Both the position numbers and the translations under genes were made by a program. Positions 1-9,329 of a stretch of DNA of 64,000 bases are shown here, piece by piece. The stretch spans positions 2,046,001-2,110,000 of the forward strand of contig NZ_CP048263.1 in the NCBI RefSeq assembly GCF_019469165.1, given 5' to 3'. The stretch is from Gilliamella sp. ESL0443 (GTDB lineage Bacteria > Pseudomonadota > Gammaproteobacteria > Enterobacterales > Orbaceae). The number at the start of each line of letters is the position of its first letter. Within the stretch, counting starts at the first letter, position 1. The notes beneath the pieces are model-generated. The model worked only from the letters and a program-made list of their open reading frames with translations, was not told where the DNA came from and searched no databases.

Positions 1-1131
1 ATCAGATGTATCACCAACTAAAACAGCACCTAATAGTTTTTTATTATCATTAGATACCACTAACTTTTTATAAACTGGTACACTTTCATCTAAATAAACA
101 TAGCTTCTGCTAGCTATTGTTTTAGCCTTTGCATCACCAATACTACCAACGTCGACTCCCATTAATTTGAGTTTAGCACTCATATCGGCACCTTCAAATT
201 TAGCGCTTTCACCGATTAAATGTGCTAAGGCAACTTGTGCCATTTTGTAACCAGGTGCAACTAAACCGTAAACTTTACCTTGCCAACAGGCGCATTCACC
301 TATGGCATAAATATCCGGATCTGAAGTTTGGCAATAATCGTTAATAACGATACCTCCTCTAGGTCCAATATCTAATTCACACGCTTTAGCTAATTGGTCA
401 TTGGGACGGATGCCAGTTGAAAAAACAATAAAATCAATTTCAAGTGATGAACCATCAGAAAATTGCATAACTTTACCTGATGGGGTATGAATAATTTCTT
501 GAGTATTTTTGCTTGTATGAACTCCAACTCCCATCTCTTCGATTTTTCTACGCAGTTGATCACCACCCATTGCATCAAGTTGCTCTGACATTAAGACTGG
601 AGCAAATTCGACAACATGAGTTTCAACACCTAAGTTTTTCAATGCACCAGCAGCTTCAAGTCCAAGTAAACCTCCACCGACAACTGCACCTATTTTACAA
701 TTACTAGCACAATCACGAATCGCATCGAGATCTTCAATGGTACGATAAACAAAACAATTCGCCCCTTCAGCACCTTTAATTGGAGGAACCCATGGATAAG
801 AGCCCGTTGCAATAATCAACTTATCATAAGAAACAATACGCCCAGTTTGTGAATGCACCTCTTTACGTTGGCGATTAATCAAAATAATCCGTTCATTAAG
901 TAAAATATTAATATCATTTTCTTGGTACAAGCCTTCCCGAACTAAAGACAGAGCTTCTGCAGTATGGCCTGAAAAATAGGAAGAAAGATGAACACGATCA
1001 TAAGCTACTCTTGGTTCTTGGCAAAAGATGGTAATTTTAAAATTATCAGACTGCATTTTTTCGATAATTTCTTCGACAAAACGATGTCCAACCATCCCAT
1101 TGCCTATAATAACGAGATTGGTTTTACTCAT
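1..1131 (-). CDS. nirB: Nitrite reductase (NADH) large subunit NirB, 3' part missing at window edge
   Basis: This encodes the N-terminal 377 residues of the cytoplasmic NADH-dependent nitrite reductase large subunit, which reduces nitrite to ammonium using FAD, a 4Fe-4S cluster and siroheme. The FAD-binding GxGxxG is at residues 10-15, the NAD-binding GGGLLG is near 152-157, and the stretch around CQTSDPDIYAIGE is typical of NirB. The C-terminal BFD-like and siroheme domains lie outside the window. The ATG at 1131 is preceded by a GGAG ribosome site. The gene is divergent from a MarR regulator with about 280 bp between them. A NarL/NarP-like palindrome sits about 100 bp upstream. Identity is confident; completeness cannot be judged. 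Confidence 0.93.
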   Translation of the reverse strand, partial: MSKTNLVIIGNGMVGHRFVEEIIEKMQSDNFKITIFCQEPRVAYDRVHLSSYFSGHTAEALSLVREGLYQENDINILLNERIILINRQRKEVHSQTGRIVSYDKLIIATGSYPWVPPIKGAEGANCFVYRTIEDLDAIRDCASNCKIGAVVGGGLLGLEAAGALKNLGVETHVVEFAPVLMSEQLDAMGGDQLRRKIEEMGVGVHTSKNTQEIIHTPSGKVMQFSDGSSLEIDFIVFSTGIRPNDQLAKACELDIGPRGGIVINDYCQTSDPDIYAIGECACWQGKVYGLVAPGYKMAQVALAHLIGESAKFEGADMSAKLKLMGVDVGSIGDAKAKTIASRSYVYLDESVPVYKKLVVSNDNKKLLGAVLVGDTSD

Positions 1132-1226
1132 AAAAAGCTCCAAATTTATTTTTAATTCAATTATTTAATTTTTATCTATACGATATTTTAAGGAACTTTA
1201 GATAGAATATAATTACCCTCAAGGAT

Positions 1227-1242
1227 TACCACTTTAGTAGTA
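1227..1242. promoter_or_regulatory. Possible NarL/NarP 7-2-7 site upstream of nirB
   Basis: Two heptamers facing each other, TACCACT and AGTAGTA, are separated by TT. They approximate the NarL/NarP 7-2-7 arrangement with one break in symmetry. The site lies 96-111 bp upstream of the nirB start, where nitrate/nitrite control would be expected. No good FNR box was found beside it, so this is suggestive only. Confidence 0.3.
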
Positions 1243-1374
1243 GATTAAATAATAAGCTTTAAAACAATAAGTTATCATTCTTGACTAACTAAATATCAAT
1301 GAAAATTAACAAATTAATGAGATCAACCTCTCAAACTAAAGTAAAAAAACAATTGCCAATTTAGGACAAACCAG

Positions 1375-1395
1375 TATAATTAGCCGACTAAATAA
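1375..1395 (+). promoter_or_regulatory. Promoter and candidate MarR operator upstream of the marR-like gene
   Basis: A -10 hexamer TATAAT (1375-1380) with TTGCCA 16 bp upstream overlaps a partial dyad TTAGCCGACTAAATAA (1380-1395), with TTAG and CTAA arms. A near-identical element recurs at 1950-1965 just before the hlyD-like gene. The overlap with the -10 suggests repression by the product of the following gene. This is inferred from position and repetition only. Confidence 0.55.
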
Positions 1396-1409
1396 ATTAG
1401 GTAAAGCAA

Positions 1410-1907
1410 TTGAATTACAACTCAAGAATACTTCCTTCGCGCGAAACTTTAGCAAAAGCACAAAGTTTTAATGATGAAATTATCGAGGTTTCAGGCGTTG
1501 ATCTGGTCCTAAGTTTAATTACTACTGCCGATTTAATTCGTTCTAATATTTATGCACAACTTGCAAAAGATTATGATGTTTCTGAAGGAAAATTTGAATT
1601 GCTAATGTCATTGTATAGTGAAGGTGAAACCTGCGCTAGCGAGCTAGCATTGAAAGTTGGCGTCACTCCTGCAACTGTCTCAGTAATGGTTAAACGGATG
1701 TTAGCTGCGCAAGATCCTTTAATATCGATGACGAAAAGTGGGGAAGATGGTCGTTCTCGACTAATCAGGCTCACCACAACTGGTGTAAATCTTATACAAA
1801 AAGCGCTACCTAATCACTTAAAATCGATTCGTGCTTTTGCTCAGGTTTTAAATGCACAAGAGCAGGAATCTTTAATTGCAATGTTACGTAAATTATTACG
1901 TAAATAA
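1410..1907 (+). CDS. MarR family transcriptional regulator
   Basis: This 165-residue winged-helix protein resembles MarR/SlyA regulators. The recognition-helix region around residues 80-95 (SELALKVGVTPATVSVMVKRM) is followed by the wing with a DGRSR sequence near 112-116, which is diagnostic of MarR proteins. It starts with TTG at 1410 behind an AGG-containing ribosome site; no upstream ATG is in frame. The next two genes encode an HlyD adaptor and an ABC-2 permease, so it probably controls a drug or toxin efflux unit. A similar motif lies before both this gene and hlyD, which suggests autoregulation. The ligand is unknown. Confidence 0.85.
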   Translation: MNYNSRILPSRETLAKAQSFNDEIIEVSGVDLVLSLITTADLIRSNIYAQLAKDYDVSEGKFELLMSLYSEGETCASELALKVGVTPATVSVMVKRMLAAQDPLISMTKSGEDGRSRLIRLTTTGVNLIQKALPNHLKSIRAFAQVLNAQEQESLIAMLRKLLRK

Positions 1908-1949
1908 TTGCTTTTAATCACTAAAAATCATGATATTTTAACAATATAC

Positions 1950-1965
1950 TTAGCTGACTAAATAA
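1950..1965 (+). promoter_or_regulatory. Second copy of candidate MarR operator, abutting the hlyD-like start codon
   Basis: TTAGCTGACTAAATAA differs by one base from the element at 1380-1395. It is preceded by a -10-like TATACT (1945-1950) and followed directly by the ATG at 1966. If this promoter is used, the transcript leader would be under about 10 nt and no Shine-Dalgarno sequence is visible. Translation might otherwise depend on read-through from the marR-like gene. Confidence 0.5.
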
Positions 1966-3102
1966 ATGAAAAATAAACTAAACTTAGATTTACCAAAAAA
2001 CATTAAAATTCCTGCTATATTTTTATTGCTACTTCTAATTGGATCAACATTGATTTGTCTTGGTTCAAGGAACGATGCAGTAACTGTTGCTAAAAGTATC
2101 AAATCAGGCGTATTAACTGCTGATGAAATCAATGTTGCATTTCAAAATGTAGGTGGCAAAGTCATTAAACGGTTTGTCCAAGAATCACAATTTGTAAAAA
2201 AAGGCGATCCATTAATGCAACTTGAAGATACTGATACGCAGCTATCAATAGATCGCTTACAAGCGCTAGTTGATAGTCAAACAGCCGCAGTTAATCAAGA
2301 ACAAGCAGCAATCGAAATCACTGAAAATGAAACTAACCTCAATGAATTATCAACGTGGCGGAAAATAGAAGAAGTTAAAGCGAACTTAGAAGCTGCAATA
2401 TCTTCTCGAGACTTAGCTAATACTGAATTTCAACGTCATACTCAATTAAGAAAAACTGGAGGCTCTTCACAATCACAACTTGATGCTGCACGCAATGCCT
2501 ACATTAATTCAAAAATGCAAGTTGTACAGATTGAAAGTCAATTATCAACATTGATGATTGGTGCAACACCTGAACAAATCACTCAGTTTGAACAAACTAG
2601 AAATGCAACGGGTATGACATTGCAGTCGATTACTATTGCTAGACAAAAACTGCAAAATCGCCAAAATCAACTTGCTCAAATTCGTGCTCAACTAGCACAA
2701 GCCGAAGCCGATTTAAAACAACTGAAAGTAAATTATAGCCGCCTTACATTAGTTGCACCAGAAGATGGAAAAGTACTAAAACTAATGTTTGAAGATGGTG
2801 AAATGGTGCCTGCTGGCGCACCAGCAGTATTGTTAGAAACAGACCGTAAATATGTTGACATCTATGTTAACGAAAAAATGGTTAATGGTTATCAACCTAA
2901 AACTGAAGTAAAAGCGAATGTGATTGCCCTGGACAAAACAGTAAAAGGTACTGTCCGTTTTGCAACCGCGGCGCCTTCATTTGCTGATTTACGAATGACT
3001 CGGGAACGAGGACAGGCAGATTTAACATCTTATCAAGTCAGAATTTATATAGAACCTATACCGCATTTATTAACAGGTATGACAATTGAGGTTGATCAAT
3101 GA
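1966..3102 (+). CDS. HlyD family membrane-fusion (adaptor) protein
   Basis: This 378-residue periplasmic adaptor has an N-terminal membrane anchor (about residues 15-33), a barrel-sandwich half-motif near residues 45-80 (VGGKVIKRFVQE, FVKKGDPLMQLED), long alpha-helical coiled-coil arms rich in Q, A and E from about 85 to 255, and the returning lipoyl half around LVAPEDGKVLKLMFEDGEMV. Such proteins link an inner-membrane exporter to an outer-membrane channel. Its stop overlaps the next start (ATGA), so it is co-translated with the ABC-2 permease. No outer-membrane factor gene lies nearby. It resembles YhiI-type adaptors, but the substrate cannot be inferred. Confidence 0.86.
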   Translation: MKNKLNLDLPKNIKIPAIFLLLLLIGSTLICLGSRNDAVTVAKSIKSGVLTADEINVAFQNVGGKVIKRFVQESQFVKKGDPLMQLEDTDTQLSIDRLQALVDSQTAAVNQEQAAIEITENETNLNELSTWRKIEEVKANLEAAISSRDLANTEFQRHTQLRKTGGSSQSQLDAARNAYINSKMQVVQIESQLSTLMIGATPEQITQFEQTRNATGMTLQSITIARQKLQNRQNQLAQIRAQLAQAEADLKQLKVNYSRLTLVAPEDGKVLKLMFEDGEMVPAGAPAVLLETDRKYVDIYVNEKMVNGYQPKTEVKANVIALDKTVKGTVRFATAAPSFADLRMTRERGQADLTSYQVRIYIEPIPHLLTGMTIEVDQ

Positions 3103-4268
3103 TGCAAAACATCATTAAATCTATGCTTGAAGAGCTTGATGCTATGCTATCAGGCCACTTCATTCCATATTATAAAGTGTGCTTAGGTTTAGCGGCTATC
3201 GTATCACTTGTTTTTTCAATTGTGCTAAGCCATGGTTCAGTTTTTGAAGGAAAAATTGCTGTTATTGATCTTGATGGTTCCAATTACTCAACTGAATTAA
3301 TCAGTAAAGTAAATACTTCACCATTTATTGAAATAACAGAAGTAATTCGCTCACCAATAAATCCAATTACATTAGTATCACACGACCGTAATTTAGGAGT
3401 GTTATATATTCCTAAAGGACTTGAAAAGTCTCTAAAAAAAGGGGATCAAACCGTTAAGTTAGGTTATTTTGCTGATGATTCAAATGACGCACAAAATGCC
3501 AAGGTAATGCAAAGTCTTAATGAAATCATTCCTGAATCGGGTGCTGAATTGAGCGTTGGTAAAGTTGCAGCATTAGGGCTTGGAAGAGAAGCAACTGAAG
3601 CAACCTTATCACCAATGCAATTAAAAACTAGGACCATGTTTAATCCGTCTAGTTCATCAACAATATCCACTATAATCTATTTCGTTTACTTCTTCTCGTC
3701 ATTAACGTATGGATTAACATCATTAATGATAATTGGCCGATTAAAAACAATGGGGATGTGGAATACCGTAATAGAACGTGGTTTTGTACCACTATTAGCG
3801 AGAACCGTGCCTTATGCCCTATTTTATACCACTGCTTTAACTTTAATTACTGCAATACTAGTTTTATTTGGGCAATTACGTTTTGATGGTAATTACTTTA
3901 TTTTTGTACCTAGTGTATTTATGACTGGACTCGCTTTTGGCTGGTTAGGCTTCTTATTATCTTGGAATACCAATCATCCAGGCGAAGGGGCTAGCAGAAT
4001 GATTTTCCTTGTTCCACCTGGATTCATTATGGGTGGCTCAACCATGGCGGTAGGCATTATGCCAATCTGGGCATTTTATGTCAGCCACGCATTTCCATTA
4101 GTTTGGCTCTTCCGCTTTTTCCGCGATATAGGTATACGAGGACGTTCATTTGTCGATATGTTATCAACATATGGAATATTCATTATTTATTTAACCGTTA
4201 TTGCTTTTATCGTGATGATGTTTGTTAATCGCTTGAAAAAACCAGACAATCAAACGCAAATTAATTAA
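3099..4268 (+). CDS. ABC-2 type transporter permease
   Basis: This 389-residue inner-membrane protein has one N-terminal transmembrane helix (about 24-44), a large extracytoplasmic domain (about 50-180) and five or so helices in the C-terminal half. That is the ABC2_membrane_3 layout of YhhJ/YadH-like permeases. It overlaps the upstream hlyD-like gene by 4 bp. No ATP-binding protein is encoded beside it, whereas E. coli yhiI-rbbA-yhhJ includes a fused ATPase. It might use an ATPase encoded elsewhere, or work as an energy-uncoupled member of the family. A terminator follows at once. Confidence 0.82.
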   Translation: MMQNIIKSMLEELDAMLSGHFIPYYKVCLGLAAIVSLVFSIVLSHGSVFEGKIAVIDLDGSNYSTELISKVNTSPFIEITEVIRSPINPITLVSHDRNLGVLYIPKGLEKSLKKGDQTVKLGYFADDSNDAQNAKVMQSLNEIIPESGAELSVGKVAALGLGREATEATLSPMQLKTRTMFNPSSSSTISTIIYFVYFFSSLTYGLTSLMIIGRLKTMGMWNTVIERGFVPLLARTVPYALFYTTALTLITAILVLFGQLRFDGNYFIFVPSVFMTGLAFGWLGFLLSWNTNHPGEGASRMIFLVPPGFIMGGSTMAVGIMPIWAFYVSHAFPLVWLFRFFRDIGIRGRSFVDMLSTYGIFIIYLTVIAFIVMMFVNRLKKPDNQTQIN

Positions 4269-4282
4269 TTTATTCATACATA

Positions 4283-4318
4283 AGTTATTGAAACGCTTCC
4301 GCGGTTCAATAACTTTCT
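4283..4318 (+). terminator. Rho-independent terminator after the MarR-HlyD-permease operon
   Basis: A 10-bp perfect stem AGTTATTGAA/TTCAATAACT encloses a further CGC/GCG pair with a TTCC loop, and is followed by a T-rich tail. It begins 14 bp after the permease stop. Confidence 0.8.
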
Positions 4319-4346
4319 TCTTTACTATTATTCCAAGCGACCAGTG

Positions 4347-4523
4347 ATGATGAAAATTGAATATTTTTATCAATCCACCGTTCAAATTCGTCATTTAACC
4401 AAATTAAACCGGCGAAACCCACCACCTAAAGTGACGTTAGAAATGGGGAATTTCCCAATTAACATGCAGGGCTTTTGTACTTTTTCAACCTTTAAACAAG
4501 CGATGAGTAAGGCAACGCAATAA
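4347..4523 (+). CDS. Short ORF, 58 residues, not recognised; possibly a gene remnant
   Basis: An open frame starts with tandem ATG codons at 4347 and 4350 and ends at a TAA. It predicts a basic 58-residue peptide containing LNRRNPPPKVTLEMGN and ending in AMSKATQ. No family is recognised and no convincing ribosome site precedes it. It sits in the gap between a terminator and the galactitol operon. It may be a small gene or the tail of a decayed one. Confidence 0.25.
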   Translation: MMKIEYFYQSTVQIRHLTKLNRRNPPPKVTLEMGNFPINMQGFCTFSTFKQAMSKATQ

Positions 4524-4532
4524 CCTTTATCT

Positions 4533-4580
4533 GATTGAAAGTATGCATAAATTTATGCTAAATTTTGTATGCTTTCAATC
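4533..4580. repeat. 48-bp imperfect inverted repeat
   Basis: Arms GATTGAAAG and CTTTCAATC continue with TATGC/GTATGC-type pairing around an inner palindrome GCATAAATTTATGC. It lies downstream of both flanking transcription units. It could be a bidirectional terminator without T-tracts, a protein-binding site or the remains of a miniature element. Confidence 0.5.
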
Positions 4581-4642
4581 TAAAGACGGTTAAATAGATT
4601 GCGCTTGTGTGGAGCAAAAGCAGGTTGCCGGGTGTTATCCTA

Positions 4643-5305
4643 TTAGCAAAACGTTTTTTTATTAATAATGAATTGATCGCTACCTGTGATTTTTTCAACA
4701 ATCAGATCATTAAAGTTATCGATAGTTAGCTGGGCATGATGATTAATCAAATTAGACATATTGACACCAATCACCTGACAATTAGCCTTATTTGCTGACT
4801 CAATGCCCGCAGCGGAATCTTCAAAAACAATACACGAACTGGCGGCTAAATTTAACAGTTTTGCGCCTTGCAAATAGCCGTCTGGAGCTGGTTTGGTGTT
4901 AGCCACCATTTCGCCGGTGATAAATACCGACGGTTTAGCAACCTGTAGCAAACTAAATCTTGCTTCAGCCACAATTTTAGTGCCGGAAGTGACAATCCCC
5001 CAAGGGATATTCATTGATGATAATAGCTGCAGAAAATCGCTTGCGCCCGGTATTTCATCAATCCCTTGTACATCATTTGACTCTAATTGCTCCATCCAAT
5101 GATATTCTTGCTCAATCAAACTAGTGGGCTGATCAGGTAAAAACAGCTTAATATTATCGATAGCTTTACGCCCATGAATGGTTGTTAATACCTTAGTGGC
5201 ATCTAAATGATGCCGCTGAGCAAATTTCAACCAGCAGCGCTCAACTGCTGGTAGAGAGTTAACCAAAGTACCATCTAAATCAAACAAAGTACCTTTAGCT
5301 TTCAT
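4643..5305 (-). CDS. HAD-superfamily sugar phosphatase, YfbT/HxpA-like
   Basis: This 220-residue cytosolic HAD hydrolase has motif I FDLDGTLVNS near residues 8-17, motif II IVTSGT near 105-110, the conserved K of the TKPAPDGY stretch, and motif III VFEDSAAGIESA. It aligns along its length with E. coli YfbT (HxpA), which dephosphorylates sugar phosphates. The ATG at 5305 lies one base from the gatY stop, so it is the last gene of the galactitol operon; the longer upstream frame would overlap gatY. Its role there may be clearing toxic sugar phosphates such as galactitol-1-P or tagatose phosphates, which is inference. Confidence 0.85.
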   Translation of the reverse strand: MKAKGTLFDLDGTLVNSLPAVERCWLKFAQRHHLDATKVLTTIHGRKAIDNIKLFLPDQPTSLIEQEYHWMEQLESNDVQGIDEIPGASDFLQLLSSMNIPWGIVTSGTKIVAEARFSLLQVAKPSVFITGEMVANTKPAPDGYLQGAKLLNLAASSCIVFEDSAAGIESANKANCQVIGVNMSNLINHHAQLTIDNFNDLIVEKITGSDQFIINKKTFC

Positions 5306-5306
5306 A

Positions 5307-6170
<864 letters not shown>

Positions 6171-6181
6171 TTAATTAATAT

Positions 6182-7120
6182 TTAATAAATTTGGTTAACA
6201 ATAACTTGTTGGAAATAATCATCATAATTGTGCATATTCACAAAGCCGGTTTGCGATTCCATGGCATTTAACATGCCCATCGTCATCGCCCTTTTGAGCA
6301 TGGTTTCTATCGATTCGTTTTCATGAATGCTTACTGCAAGACCCGCTAACGTCACATCGCCAGACCCAACCGGATTGACAACATCAATTTTAGGAATTGA
6401 AACTTGATAATATTGCTGATGACAACGAGCAAAAGCTCCATTTTTACCCAGTGAAATGATGATAAAAGGGATTGCATTCAGCAGTGGATGATCAACCGCC
6501 TTAATCAACGAAGCAGTATCATTAACATCAATATCCATCTGAATTATTTGTTGTAATTCATCTTTATTCGGCTTAATTAAGTAAGGTTTATGTTCAGAGA
6601 CCAACGTAGCTAATAACATTTTGCCGGAGGAATCTAGTAAAACAGGAATGGCTTTTTTATTGGCGATTTGAATTAATGTGGCATAAAAATCAACCGGGAA
6701 ACCTTGTGGTAGAGATCCTGAAATGGTCATTACCTTGGCTTTATCCACTAACGTTTGATAGTGCGCTAAAAAGGCATCCACCTCTTTTTGTTCGAGTGTT
6801 GGCCCAGATTCTAGAATTTCGGTTTGATTACCTTCATGTAATATCGCAATACAATTACGTGATTCATGTTTAGTAACATAAAAATGGTAATGGATATTGT
6901 CACTATCTAACTGTTTTTGAATATACTGGCCGGTTGTACCGCCAACAATACCTGAGGCTAACACATTGATGCCCGAAAATTTCACACCTCGTGTGACATT
7001 TAGCCCTTTACCACCGGCGGTTTTTTTAACATTTGTAACACGATTAATGTCATTAATATGGAGTGTATTGAGTGGATAAGAGATATCCACAGAAGGATTC
7101 ATGGTAATTGTTAATATCAT
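6182..7120 (-). CDS. lacC: Tagatose-6-phosphate kinase, LacC-type PfkB kinase
   Basis: This 312-residue PfkB-family sugar kinase phosphorylates tagatose-6-phosphate to the 1,6-bisphosphate. The N-terminal signature NPSVDISYPL and the KTAGGKGLNVTRG motif are characteristic of LacC/FruK, and catalytic Asp255 is in NPVGSGD. Similarity appears closest to Gram-positive LacC, including QTEILE and GMLNAMESQTG. In E. coli this step is done by a phosphofructokinase and no kinase gene is in the gat operon. It lies between gatR (204-bp gap) and gatY. A 1-phosphofructokinase role is less likely in this context. Confidence 0.88.
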   Translation of the reverse strand: MILTITMNPSVDISYPLNTLHINDINRVTNVKKTAGGKGLNVTRGVKFSGINVLASGIVGGTTGQYIQKQLDSDNIHYHFYVTKHESRNCIAILHEGNQTEILESGPTLEQKEVDAFLAHYQTLVDKAKVMTISGSLPQGFPVDFYATLIQIANKKAIPVLLDSSGKMLLATLVSEHKPYLIKPNKDELQQIIQMDIDVNDTASLIKAVDHPLLNAIPFIIISLGKNGAFARCHQQYYQVSIPKIDVVNPVGSGDVTLAGLAVSIHENESIETMLKRAMTMGMLNAMESQTGFVNMHNYDDYFQQVIVNQIY

Positions 7121-7323
7121 ATTCTCGCCTACATATTGATTGCAAAATCATATCGTTGGGAGAAATAACAAGCTTAAACAATTAAATTAGTTTAATAATA
7201 TTAATCAACATAATAGCCAACAACAATCCATTGTCATTATTACGTTAACTATATAAAATCAAATATTTAGCTAAAAAATCTTTTAAGCTTTATTCAAAAA
7301 GATACACAATCACCAGTCAAAAT

Positions 7324-8097
7324 TTAAACAGCTATAAAATCAATGCCTTTTTCTTCAAATTGTTGTTTATAACTGTTATCGACATCAGTATCGGTAATAA
7401 TGGTACTTAGTTTATTAAGTGGTAATACGATATTAATGCCATTTCGTCCAAATTTTGATGAATCTAAAACTGCAATAACCTGCCTTGCCGCATTAGCCAT
7501 CACACTACTGATAGTGTAGCCTTCGTTAAACGTTGTTATTCCTCTTTTTGCATCTATTCCATCTGCACCAACAAACAAAATATCAGCAGAAATGCCGTCT
7601 AACGATTGCTCAGCAATTTTTCCATGAAAAGAACGAGTCTTATGCCTCAGCGTACCACCACACATAAATAACATAATGTCACTGTTGTCCGACAAAATAA
7701 ATGCAGAAGTAAGGCTGTTGGTAATGACAGTGATATGCTTGAGTTTTACTAACTCTTCAGCTATCAACATTGTAGTACTACCACTATCTAAAATAATGGT
7801 ATCACCCTCTTTGACATGTTTAACTGCTTCAATTGCAATACGTTTTTTAGCTTCTATAAAACGCTGATAACGTTCTTCTAATTGCAATTCTTTAAATGAT
7901 TTTAAATCGCCTTTACTCATGATTTTGGTTGCCCCGCCATGGAATCGAGTCAAAACACCTTGTTTTTCCAGCAAACGAAGATCTGTTCTGATTGTCACTT
8001 CCGAAACATCATATTGTCCTGATAAATCACTAACCAAAACAGTTCCTTTCGCATTAATAAGTTCGACTATTTGTTGACGTCTTTCACTTGCATTCAT
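7324..8097 (-). CDS. gatR: DeoR family repressor of galactitol operon, GatR-like
   Basis: This 257-residue regulator has a DeoR helix-turn-helix at residues 5-56 (VSEVTIRTDLRLLEKQGVL, TRFHGGATKIMS) and a C-terminal sugar-phosphate-binding DeoRC domain with the DSGSTT and GADGID motifs. It matches E. coli GatR along its length, for example in HKTRSFHGKIAE. Here it is encoded inside the operon between gatD and lacC, whereas E. coli places gatR last. A TTCGAAA site is found just upstream and three phased copies lie upstream of gatA, consistent with autoregulation and operon repression. The inducer is probably a galactitol or tagatose phosphate. Confidence 0.9.
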   Translation of the reverse strand: MNASERRQQIVELINAKGTVLVSDLSGQYDVSEVTIRTDLRLLEKQGVLTRFHGGATKIMSKGDLKSFKELQLEERYQRFIEAKKRIAIEAVKHVKEGDTIILDSGSTTMLIAEELVKLKHITVITNSLTSAFILSDNSDIMLFMCGGTLRHKTRSFHGKIAEQSLDGISADILFVGADGIDAKRGITTFNEGYTISSVMANAARQVIAVLDSSKFGRNGINIVLPLNKLSTIITDTDVDNSYKQQFEEKGIDFIAV

Positions 8098-8108
8098 AAT
8101 ATTTCCTT

Positions 8109-8119
8109 TTTCGAAAATT
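8109..8119. promoter_or_regulatory. Candidate GatR operator upstream of gatR
   Basis: TTTTCGAAAAT, a palindromic core shared with the operator cluster upstream of gatA, lies 12 bp before the gatR start. It suggests an internal autoregulated promoter. Confidence 0.45.
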
Positions 8120-8190
8120 CTTCAGCAGTGTATAACAAACAAAATCAAAAGATAAGCGCTCATTTTTAATAGCTGATCTAAATCAGATAA

Positions 8191-9234
8191 TTAAATGCAA
8201 TTTAATAAAATTTTACCGTTCATTGGATGACCGTTTAATGCACTAACTTGTTGAGTAAATTCATTAAAATCACCCACCCCTGCAATTAGCTCATCTAACC
8301 TGATTTTACCGTCAACAAAAAACTGACTAACGAGTTGCCACTCTTTGCCAGGCCATGGTGCAGAGTAATTCATCCAGCTTCCTAAGATCTCAAGCTCTTT
8401 TCGTAAAATCATCCCGAATGTTTTTTCTGAAAGAGTCACATCATGATGCAATGTGCCAATCAAACCGACTTTGGCTCTAGCGCCAGCTATTTCAATGGCT
8501 AAGCTTACTGTCGCTGGTGTGCCGGCGGTTTCTAATACCACCTGATCAAATCGATGTGGCATCAGTGCTTCATAGATCGCCGAAGCTGTCATATTTTTAG
8601 AGTGATAAACCGCATCAGCACCTATCTTTTTAGCCAGATCTAAACGCTCTTGATTAATATCTAATACCGCAACAAATTTAGCTCCCATCGCTTTGGCGCA
8701 CTGCATAGCAAGCAAACCAATGGTACCGCCACCAACAATCACCACATTCTTATTTTGACAACCGTCAGCCAATAACAGTGCATGCATCCCAACAGTCATT
8801 GGCTCAAAAAATGCCCCTTCAATAGGGCTAACACTTTTCGGTAACTTAAAAGCGTTTCTCTTATTTATGACGATATACTGTGCCAATCCGCCAGTAATTC
8901 TTGAGCCAACGAAGGTGTAATGTTTACAAAGTGAATAGTAATGTTTTTGACACTCATCACATTTAAAACAAGGCAATAAAGGTACACAAGAGATCAGATC
9001 ACCAATCTCAAACTCTGTCACATCGCTGCCCATTTCGACAACCGTGCCACTAAATTCATGGCCAAGTGTGATTGGGTAAAAATGTGCACCATGATGAAAA
9101 ATGCGTGGAATATCAGAACCACATAACCCGCAATACGCCACTTTCACCAGAATTTGATCTGGTGAAGTGATTTTGGGCATCTCAATATCTTCTACAGATA
9201 AAGTCCCTTCATCATTAACAACGACTGCTTTCAT
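8191..9234 (-). CDS. gatD: Galactitol-1-phosphate 5-dehydrogenase
   Basis: This 347-residue zinc-dependent medium-chain dehydrogenase oxidises galactitol-1-phosphate to L-tagatose-6-phosphate with NAD. Catalytic zinc residues are Cys38 and His59-Glu60 (GHEFSG). The structural zinc cysteines are at 89, 92, 95 and 103. The nucleotide-binding VVGGGTIGLLAMQCAKAMGA follows. It aligns with E. coli GatD along its length (GLCGSDIPRIF, GSWMNYSAPWPGKEW). It sits between gatC and gatR. A 28-bp hairpin lies in the gap to gatC. Confidence 0.95.
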   Translation of the reverse strand: MKAVVVNDEGTLSVEDIEMPKITSPDQILVKVAYCGLCGSDIPRIFHHGAHFYPITLGHEFSGTVVEMGSDVTEFEIGDLISCVPLLPCFKCDECQKHYYSLCKHYTFVGSRITGGLAQYIVINKRNAFKLPKSVSPIEGAFFEPMTVGMHALLLADGCQNKNVVIVGGGTIGLLAMQCAKAMGAKFVAVLDINQERLDLAKKIGADAVYHSKNMTASAIYEALMPHRFDQVVLETAGTPATVSLAIEIAGARAKVGLIGTLHHDVTLSEKTFGMILRKELEILGSWMNYSAPWPGKEWQLVSQFFVDGKIRLDELIAGVGDFNEFTQQVSALNGHPMNGKILLNCI

Positions 9235-9274
9235 ATTATTTTCCTATGTTAATAATCAAATAGGTTGCTGTTCT

Positions 9275-9302
9275 AACGTCCACTGGTTTAACAGTGAACG
9301 TT
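9275..9302 (-). repeat. Intercistronic hairpin between gatC and gatD
   Basis: AACGTCCACTG pairs with CAGTGAACGTT around a 6-nt loop, with one mismatch. There is no U-tract on the gatC-to-gatD strand, so it is more likely an mRNA stability or attenuation element than a full terminator. Confidence 0.6.
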
Positions 9303-9329
9303 ACTTAATGGATTTAAAAAATGGCTTTT

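Noticed and set aside
4191-4394. 67-residue minus-strand ORF over the permease 3' end
   Set aside because: It crosses the terminator and is antisense to the permease; no family features.
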